Shown here one piece after another: positions 6,860 to 10,981 of a stretch of DNA of 10,981 bases. The notes below the pieces were generated by a model. That model did not search any database. It saw nothing but the letters and a program-made list of their open reading frames with translations, and had not been told where the DNA came from. Source of the stretch: Candidatus Caldarchaeum sp. (GTDB lineage: Archaea > Thermoproteota > Nitrososphaeria_A > Caldarchaeales > Caldarchaeaceae); contig JANWZT010000033.1 in NCBI GenBank assembly GCA_025054515.1, forward strand, positions 1 to 10,981, in the 5' to 3' direction. Position 1 is the first letter of the stretch. Each line of letters starts with the position of its first letter. The translations under genes and the position numbers were made by a program.

Positions 6860-9053
6860 ATTCTTTTTTCTGCAACGCCGCCACTATCTTTTCGGGGCTG
6901 ATGGGCAGAGAGGTTATTCTGGCTCCTACTGCGTCAAAGACGGCGTTTGCTATCGCTGGAGCTGGGCCGTTGATTCCGGGCTCGCCTGCGGTCCTTGTTC
7001 CGAGGGGTGTGAGCTCGCTGGGGTTTTCGACTATTTCGATGTCTACTGGAGGCATGTCCGCGGCTGTGGGGACGAGGTAGTCGGCGAGGTTGGGGTTAAG
7101 GACTTTGTGTTTCTTTCCGATGACCAGCTCCTCGAGCAGCCCATAGGCTACGCCTTGAGTCAACCCGCCCTCCAGCTGTGCAAGCAGGTAACCTCTGTTG
7201 ACCACTCGTCCGACGTCGAAGGCCGCCGCCAACTGCTTCACCCTCACAATCCCCAGCTCGCGGTCGACAGACACTCTAACCCCAACGACACCGTAAGTGT
7301 ACTGCAGGTAGGGAGTGCCTTTCCCCGTTTCGGGGTTGTAATCGCAGTCGGGAAGCTTGAATTCAGCCTGTTCAACGACATCCCGTTTAAGAATTCGTGA
7401 AACAAAATCAACCACGTCAAGTTCGTCGGGACCGATGCCGTATTCATGTGCCAGCTCTTCCAGTTTCTTACGAAGCTTACCCGCGGCCAGCAACACAGCG
7501 TTGCCGCCCATCAACGTCGAGCGGGAAGCAAACGTACCACCAGAATCGGGAACTTTCTGAGTTTCCACCATGTTGACCACCACGCGTCTTTCGTCAACGC
7601 CAAGAGCTTTCGCCGCTATCTTTGCTAAACCACGCGACGAACCCGTTCCGTACTCCGTCAACGAAGTAGCGACATGTACATAGCCGTCGGCGGTTATTTT
7701 CACTAAGGCCGATGATTTGTCCTCACCTTCGGGCCCTAAACTGTTTCCATGAAATACAAACGCTATCCCGACCCCTTCTCCGTTGCCCCTGCTCCGACGT
7801 TCATCCCATCCGATCTTTTTCTTCACCTTCTCCACCAAAACATCATAAACGGGGTTGTCGTAGAGAACCACATCACTCGCCGTAACCACACCCTTCCGCC
7901 AGACGTTCTTCATCCTCAGCTCAATCGGGTCCATACCCAGCTTGTAAGCGAGAATGTCCATCATCGACTCGAACGCGAAATGAGTTTGTGGACATCCGAA
8001 ACCTCTCATCGAACCCGCCGTCAAGTTGTTGGTGTAGACGAGATAGCTGTCCACCCTAACGTTCTCAAAGACGTAGGGCCCGGAGGCGTGTGTGATGGCC
8101 CTCATCATCACAAGGGGCCCGACGGATGCGTAAGCTCCGGTGTCAAGATATAGGTCTGCGTCAAGAGATTTCAGCAGACCATCTGATGTAGCACCCACCT
8201 TATAACGCATGACCGCTGGATGACGATGCGAATGCGCTATCATCGACTCATCGCGGCCGTAAATGCATGCCGCCGGTCTTCCGGTCTTCAACGCCGCGAG
8301 ACCCGCCATCGCGCAGACATCCCACGGCGCCTCATCCGACTTGCCTCCAAAAGTTCCTCCGATGGCCATCGCCACAAGGTTAATTTTCTCCTTGGGAAGG
8401 CCGAGGATTCTGGCCACTCCCTGCAGGACGTAGAAAGGGTTCTGGATGCTGCCGTAAATCGTCAGACTGCCGTCTTTTTGTGGAACGGCGTAGGCCGCTT
8501 CCGGCTCCAGCGGAGCCGGCTCCTGCATCTGAGTTCTAAATTCTTCTTCCACGATGACGTCAGATTCTTCGAATCCGCTGACGACGTCGCCTTTTCTGAG
8601 ACGATAGTGGCGGAGAAGGTTTCCCGATTCGTGGATTTTGGGAGCGGACGGCTCAAGCGCCCTCACTGGGTCGTACACAGGTTCAAGCACTTCATAATCG
8701 ACGACGATTTTTTCGATGGCACGGTCAGCAGCTTCCTCGTCCTCGGCGACCACCAACGCTATGGGGTCAGCGAGGTTTCGCACTTTATCGACAGCGAGAA
8801 AAGGCCTGTCTAATACGACCGCCCCCGTTATGTTGATGCCGGGAACATCGCGGCCAGTTATGATTGTCACTACGCCGGGAGAGTTCAAGGCGGATGACAC
8901 GTCGACGCGTTTTATCAACGCGTGAGGATGTTCAGCCCTGAGGGCCTTCACCCTCAAAGCTTCTTCACCGACGATGTCCGCAGTGTAAATCGGCCTACCT
9001 CTGACTGCGTCGAAAGCATCATAAACCTTTTTCGGAGGCCTCAACACATTCAC
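6837..9053 (-). CDS. Molybdenum hydroxylase molybdopterin subunit (CoxL/XdhD type)
   Basis: This large subunit of 738 residues holds the molybdenum cofactor and the active site. The N-terminal xanthine-dehydrogenase-type a/b hammerhead domain spans roughly 15-125 and the cofactor-binding domains follow. Visible motifs are QEPAPLEPE at 177-185, GGTFGGK at 232-238, MRGFGCPQ at 349-356, and TAGEPG with the expected catalytic Glu691. The AYxCSFR loop of form I CO dehydrogenases is absent, so it is not a canonical CO dehydrogenase. Xanthine/nicotinate-like N-heterocycle dehydrogenases or aldehyde oxidoreductases fit better; I cannot fix the substrate. The start may be GTG 9053 or GTG 9047; the TATA-like box at 9067-9075 suits a leaderless message from 9047. 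It is transcribed against its partner subunit genes, overlapping the 2Fe-2S gene by 23 bases, and is divergent from the HTH regulator. Confidence 0.9.
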   Translation of the reverse strand: MNVLRPPKKVYDAFDAVRGRPIYTADIVGEEALRVKALRAEHPHALIKRVDVSSALNSPGVVTIITGRDVPGINITGAVVLDRPFLAVDKVRNLADPIALVVAEDEEAADRAIEKIVVDYEVLEPVYDPVRALEPSAPKIHESGNLLRHYRLRKGDVVSGFEESDVIVEEEFRTQMQEPAPLEPEAAYAVPQKDGSLTIYGSIQNPFYVLQGVARILGLPKEKINLVAMAIGGTFGGKSDEAPWDVCAMAGLAALKTGRPAACIYGRDESMIAHSHRHPAVMRYKVGATSDGLLKSLDADLYLDTGAYASVGPLVMMRAITHASGPYVFENVRVDSYLVYTNNLTAGSMRGFGCPQTHFAFESMMDILAYKLGMDPIELRMKNVWRKGVVTASDVVLYDNPVYDVLVEKVKKKIGWDERRSRGNGEGVGIAFVFHGNSLGPEGEDKSSALVKITADGYVHVATSLTEYGTGSSRGLAKIAAKALGVDERRVVVNMVETQKVPDSGGTFASRSTLMGGNAVLLAAGKLRKKLEELAHEYGIGPDELDVVDFVSRILKRDVVEQAEFKLPDCDYNPETGKGTPYLQYTYGVVGVRVSVDRELGIVRVKQLAAAFDVGRVVNRGYLLAQLEGGLTQGVAYGLLEELVIGKKHKVLNPNLADYLVPTAADMPPVDIEIVENPSELTPLGTRTAGEPGINGPAPAIANAVFDAVGARITSLPISPEKIVAALQKKESIVLRTQ
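6861..6870 (+). terminator. Possible T-run terminator after the FAD/2Fe-2S operon
   Basis: A run of six T (6864-6869) in a pyrimidine-rich stretch begins two bases after the 2Fe-2S stop codon, which is how many archaeal transcripts end. It lies within the coding 3' end of the convergent large-subunit gene (Lys-Lys codons on the other strand), so it could be coincidental. Confidence 0.35.
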
Positions 9054-9066
9054 TCGAATGTGATTT

Positions 9067-9075
9067 TATTTAAGA
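9067..9075 (-). promoter_or_regulatory. TATA-like box for the large-subunit gene
   Basis: TCTTAAATA on the minus strand, within an AT-rich block at 9063-9076, is centred about 24 bases upstream of GTG 9047 and 18 bases upstream of GTG 9053. The spacing favours a leaderless transcript beginning at 9047. It abuts the inverted-repeat operator candidate, so a bound regulator could block TBP/TFB. Confidence 0.4.
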
Positions 9076-9125
9076 GTTTCATACTCGAAAGTTCACAAAG
9101 TAATACTTTCGAAATCGAGAGCACA

Positions 9126-9137
9126 AAAATAATAAAT
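9126..9137 (+). promoter_or_regulatory. TATA-like box for the HTH regulator
   Basis: AAATAATAAATC is centred about 29 bases upstream of the TTG at 9161, near the distance expected for transcription starting at or just before the start codon. No Shine-Dalgarno is visible before 9161. It lies about 15 bases beyond the TCGAAAGT inverted repeat, so autoregulation is plausible. Confidence 0.35.
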
Positions 9138-9160
9138 CCGACTAAAGAAAACTTCAACCG

Positions 9161-9865
9161 TTGAGCAAAAAAATTGACGCTTACTCATCTTACCTAGCAG
9201 TTCAGCTGCTCAAAACACTCAAACAAACCATGGACTACAACGCATTGTCGAGACATACCGGCCTTCCGGTTTCTACACTCTCGCGGTACGTAACTAACAA
9301 AACCCTTCCGCGGGGAGAGAGAACGCTTGAACTTATCGACAAGCTTCTCAAAGTCGTAAACTTGAATTTGCTCGTGCAGCAGCGTCTGACAACAGACGGG
9401 GAAGAAATAGATGTCTCCTCGGTTGTTTCGGAAAGCCATCTCGTCGAGTTAATGGTCGCACATATGCTTCGGGAATTCGCTGGAAATCGGATAGACTGTC
9501 TCCTCGCTGTGGACAGAGCGGGCTTGGTGTTGGCGACGGGCTTCGGGCTTTCGACCATGAAGAAAGTCTACTACACCCTAAACTCCGAAACGTCGATGAC
9601 GGAACGTTGGAAAGAGATAAAATATCGAAACCGTGAATCAAAAACCGTTTCGCGAATTTACGTTCCAGCTGAAGCCCTCAAAAGCCACGTCCTATTGACG
9701 GCCGGTATGCTGGACGGATTTATACCACTCAAGGAGGTTCTCGAAAAAATTTCCGAAAGCAAAGGCGAGTTGGTCGGCATCGCCGCCGTGACTGTTTCGA
9801 AAGAATTTATGAAGTCGGTGAAACCCTACCAGTTCGGCAAAATCGTAAGCTTTGGGTCTTTTTAG
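9161..9865 (+). CDS. HTH transcriptional regulator with phosphoribosyltransferase-like domain
   Basis: The 234-residue protein begins with an Xre-like helix-turn-helix at about residues 15-62, with recognition-helix region LPVSTLSRYVTNKTLP at 35-50. The C-terminal half, about 90-225, has the outline of a type I phosphoribosyltransferase: DCLLAVDRAGLVLATGFG at 112-129, then HVLLTAGMLDG at 176-186 followed by an amphipathic helix and a GIAAVTV strand. HTH-PRTase fusions are known archaeal and bacterial regulators (GfcR, PurR, which respond to sugar phosphates or PRPP). Here the acidic pair of the PRPP loop (VDDxxTTG) is missing, so catalysis is unlikely and ligand sensing is inferred. The only usable start is TTG 9161, since a stop lies in frame at 9143-9145. 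It is divergent from the molybdenum large subunit and overlaps TFS by 4 bases at the 3' ends. Confidence 0.75.
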   Translation: MSKKIDAYSSYLAVQLLKTLKQTMDYNALSRHTGLPVSTLSRYVTNKTLPRGERTLELIDKLLKVVNLNLLVQQRLTTDGEEIDVSSVVSESHLVELMVAHMLREFAGNRIDCLLAVDRAGLVLATGFGLSTMKKVYYTLNSETSMTERWKEIKYRNRESKTVSRIYVPAEALKSHVLLTAGMLDGFIPLKEVLEKISESKGELVGIAAVTVSKEFMKSVKPYQFGKIVSFGSF

Positions 9866-10194
9866 GCGTATTCGCGCCAAGTGTGGCCGCATTTTACACA
9901 TCGGAAGAACTGAGTCATGGGCTCGTCGGCGGACCTCGTCTGGACCGTCCACCACTTAGCTTCGTTGTGTCCGCATGCGGGGCACATCACGTCCGAGGTC
10001 GTGGGCAACGGCGATTCCTCTGATTCGACTATTGCGGCCACGTTCTTACCGCCCGGGCTTGGTTTCTCCTGCTTGACCACTATTTTCTCCCCCACCAGAG
10101 GTTTTTTGTATCCGCATTTTCTGCACGTCAAAACCATTTTGCCACCCGATTTAACAGGCGCCAAAGCTTTACCGCAAACTGGACAAAACTCCAA
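9862..10194 (-). CDS. tfs: Transcription factor S (TFS, RNA polymerase transcript cleavage factor)
   Basis: This 110-residue protein is the archaeal counterpart of TFIIS/Rpb9-type factors; it enters the polymerase secondary channel and stimulates cleavage of backtracked RNA. Two zinc ribbons are visible: Cys4, Cys7, Cys24, Cys27 at the N-terminus and Cys71, Cys74, Cys99, Cys102 at the C-terminus. A basic, proline-rich linker joins them at about 30-68. The C-terminal ribbon carries RSADEP at 87-92, whose Asp90-Glu91 are the acidic tip needed for cleavage, so this is an active factor rather than an Rpb9-like relic. The start is TTG at 10194-10192, chosen because AGGTGA at 10206-10201 sits 6 bases upstream and overlaps the Rpo11 stop. 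It is the third gene of the csl4-rpo11-tfs operon and ends convergently with the regulator. Confidence 0.93.
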   Translation of the reverse strand: MEFCPVCGKALAPVKSGGKMVLTCRKCGYKKPLVGEKIVVKQEKPSPGGKNVAAIVESEESPLPTTSDVMCPACGHNEAKWWTVQTRSADEPMTQFFRCVKCGHTWREYA

Positions 10195-10200
10195 CGTGCA

Positions 10201-10206
10201 TCACCT
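10201..10206 (-). promoter_or_regulatory. Shine-Dalgarno deciding the TTG start of TFS
   Basis: AGGTGA on the minus strand contains the TGA stop of rpo11 and lies 6 bases before TTG 10194. No ATG or GTG start is available between the Rpo11 stop and the first zinc-binding cysteine, so this site fixes the rare start codon. Confidence 0.65.
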
Positions 10207-10479
10207 GAGAACTTCGAGCTCCTTGTCAACGGACTGGAACATCTTCTCAAGTATCTCAAAAGCTTGGAGAAGCGATTTCCTCGGGGAACTTTTTTGTGAG
10301 TCGACTTTGAGCGAAATCGTGATCTTTCCAGTCAACGGATGCTCAACCCGGTACCCAGCATACAGCACAGGTTCCAAGCTGTTAAGGGTTTCTGTCAACA
10401 AATTCACGATAGACTGATCAACATCCGACACCATGAAAATCATGAAATCATCTTTCTCCTCGATGATTTCGAGCTTCAT
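10201..10479 (-). CDS. rpo11: DNA-directed RNA polymerase subunit Rpo11 (L)
   Basis: This 92-residue subunit pairs with Rpo3 (D) to form the assembly platform of archaeal RNA polymerase, like eukaryotic Rpb11/AC19. The family pattern is visible: DQSIVNLLTETLNSLEPV at about 21-38 corresponds to the conserved helix after the usual D-H-[ST]-[LIV]-x-N-L motif. AGYRVEHPL at about 41-49 and SPRKSLLQA at about 65-73 match the HPL and PR-x-A-L elements. Length is normal. The ATG at 10479-10477 overlaps the Csl4 stop as ATGA and is preceded by GGGAG at 10491-10487 with 7-base spacing, so it is translationally coupled to csl4. TFS follows 6 bases after its stop codon. Co-transcription of a polymerase subunit, its cleavage factor and an exosome subunit links RNA synthesis and decay. 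Confidence 0.92.
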   Translation of the reverse strand: MKLEIIEEKDDFMIFMVSDVDQSIVNLLTETLNSLEPVLYAGYRVEHPLTGKITISLKVDSQKSSPRKSLLQAFEILEKMFQSVDKELEVLR

Positions 10480-10981
10480 TTTTCTACTCCCATCAGCTGT
10501 TTCAGAATTTCCAAATTGCCGTATTTTAATACTGTTTTCCTTCGTTCACGGCTTCCGCATCGGCTGCAGACTAGGATGCCATTTCTTTTGTCTAGGACGT
10601 TACCGCAGACGCTGCACATCGCCAGCATTACGCCGCAGCCCGGGGAATAGATGTCGAAAGTCACTAATCCTCGGTAGACGTTGACCACGTTAAGCAGCGC
10701 TATGTCCCCTATGCCGACGATGTTCTCTAAAGCGTCGTTCTTCCGACCGAGTATTACGCCCATCCGCCGGTATTTCATCGGCGTTTCAGGAAGCTTGACA
10801 AACGCTTCAGCAACAGCTATTCTTTCCTGCACGTCCCTGACTTCGGCAATCACCCTATCTCTGGGCCCGAGCGAAACGATTTCCTTCAACGGAAGCACTT
10901 TCACTTCTTTCATCCGCAAATTGTACAGGGCTTGTCCGAGGAAACGGCTTTTGATAAATCCTCTTTGGTCGGCGAAGACTC
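10476..10981 (-). CDS. csl4: Exosome complex RNA-binding subunit Csl4 (5' end outside window)
   Basis: Csl4 is a cap protein of the archaeal RNA exosome; it binds RNA and adaptor proteins such as DnaG over the Rrp41/Rrp42 ring. The last 167 codons are visible. The frame stays open to the window edge, so TTG 10919 and ATG 10913 are internal: the upstream residues GFIKSRFLGQALYNL followed by KEVKVLPLK match the N-terminal Csl4 domain (a short beta domain ending in a V-x-PL strand). An S1-like domain follows from about GPRDRVIAEV to SPGCGVMLA. The C-terminal zinc ribbon has CSVCG and CSRCG (fragment residues 122, 125, 138, 141) with the family's trailing SRERRK and KYG. The gene overlaps rpo11 by 4 bases (ATGA). 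The first few tens of codons are missing. Confidence 0.87.
   Translation of the reverse strand, partial: VFADQRGFIKSRFLGQALYNLRMKEVKVLPLKEIVSLGPRDRVIAEVRDVQERIAVAEAFVKLPETPMKYRRMGVILGRKNDALENIVGIGDIALLNVVNVYRGLVTFDIYSPGCGVMLAMCSVCGNVLDKRNGILVCSRCGSRERRKTVLKYGNLEILKQLMGVEK

Larger units (their letters stand above)
9054..9160. promoter_or_regulatory. Divergent regulatory region with repeated TCGAA boxes
   Basis: This AT-rich, 107-base region separates the large-subunit gene from the HTH regulator and is the longest non-coding stretch in the window. It contains a perfect 8-base inverted repeat, TCGAAAGT (9085-9092) and ACTTTCGA (9105-9112), with a 12-base spacer, so the half-site centres are 20 bases or about two helical turns apart. 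ACTCGAA occurs at 9052-9058 and again at 9083-9089. AAAGTAATACTTT (9097-9109) and TTTCGAAA (9107-9114) are further palindromes, and GAGT/ACTC arms occur at 9074-9077 and 9083-9086. The arrangement looks like an operator array for the adjacent regulator; this is inference. Confidence 0.55.

Noticed and set aside
6840..7400. 186-codon plus-strand reading frame
   Set aside because: It lies entirely antisense to the well-supported molybdopterin subunit, its residues show no domain pattern, and it has no separate promoter or ribosome binding site.
8220..8813. 197-codon plus-strand reading frame
   Set aside because: Antisense shadow of the large-subunit gene; composition is rich in Arg, His and Ser as expected from reading a coding strand backwards.
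6837..9053. Form I aerobic CO dehydrogenase large subunit
   Set aside because: The diagnostic AYxCSFR active-site loop is missing; the corresponding region reads MRGFGCPQ, so only the broader molybdenum hydroxylase family is claimed.
9054..9160. A small CRISPR array, attachment site or RNA gene in the intergenic repeats
   Set aside because: The repeats are 5-8 bases long, irregularly spaced and partly inverted, with no unique spacers and no tRNA-like or structured-RNA pattern; an operator region fits better.
9856..9863. T-run (TCTTTTT) at the end of the regulator gene as terminator
   Set aside because: It is only five consecutive T inside Ser-Phe codons immediately before the stop, too short and too early for a confident terminator.
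9917..10417. 166-codon plus-strand reading frame
   Set aside because: It runs antisense across both tfs and rpo11, two clearly conserved genes, and has no family resemblance of its own.

Overview
The window is a gene-dense stretch of an archaeal chromosome. The diagnostic genes are a Csl4 exosome subunit, RNA polymerase subunit Rpo11 (L), a TFS-type transcript cleavage factor, an archaeal/eukaryal-type glutamyl-tRNA synthetase C-terminus, and the archaeal isoprenoid set of mevalonate kinase, isopentenyl phosphate kinase and type 2 IPP isomerase. Leaderless-looking starts with upstream TATA-like boxes, frequent GTG/TTG starts, and GGTG/GAGGTG Shine-Dalgarno motifs inside operons fit an archaeon. 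A TACK-type lineage (Thermoproteota in the broad sense) is my best guess, but I cannot assign a taxon from sequence alone.

Layout. (1) 1-471, plus strand: the 3' end of gltX. (2) 446-5500, minus strand: a tightly overlapping five-gene operon, in transcription order cyclic amidohydrolase (dihydropyrimidinase/hydantoinase family), MEMO-family protein, mevalonate kinase, isopentenyl phosphate kinase, FMN-dependent IPP isomerase. (3) 5529-6859, plus strand: FAD and 2Fe-2S subunits of a molybdenum hydroxylase (CoxM/CoxS type). (4) 6837-9053, minus strand: the molybdopterin (CoxL/XdhD-type) subunit, tail-to-tail with the small subunit. (5) 9054-9160: a regulatory intergenic region with operator-like repeats. 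(6) 9161-9865, plus strand: an HTH regulator whose C-terminal half resembles a phosphoribosyltransferase fold with a degenerate PRPP loop. (7) 9862-10981, minus strand: Csl4 (5' end outside the window), Rpo11, TFS. No non-coding stretch exceeds about 110 bases, and I see no tRNA, rRNA, CRISPR array or mobile element.

Functional reading. MVK makes mevalonate 5-phosphate, IPK converts isopentenyl phosphate to IPP, and IDI2 interconverts IPP and DMAPP. These are three steps of the archaeal mevalonate pathway; the intervening dehydratase/decarboxylase steps are not encoded here. The second theme is a three-subunit molybdenum hydroxylase flanked on one side by a ring-opening cyclic amidohydrolase and on the other by a regulator with a nucleotide/PRPP-type sensor fold. 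My inference is a regulated N-heterocycle (purine, pyrimidine or hydantoin-like) oxidation and ring-opening module. The substrate cannot be read from the sequence, and aldehyde oxidation is a real alternative. The amidohydrolase is also the first gene of the isoprenoid operon and overlaps MEMO by one base, which is the most unusual piece of architecture in the window. All three convergent gene pairs overlap at their 3' ends.
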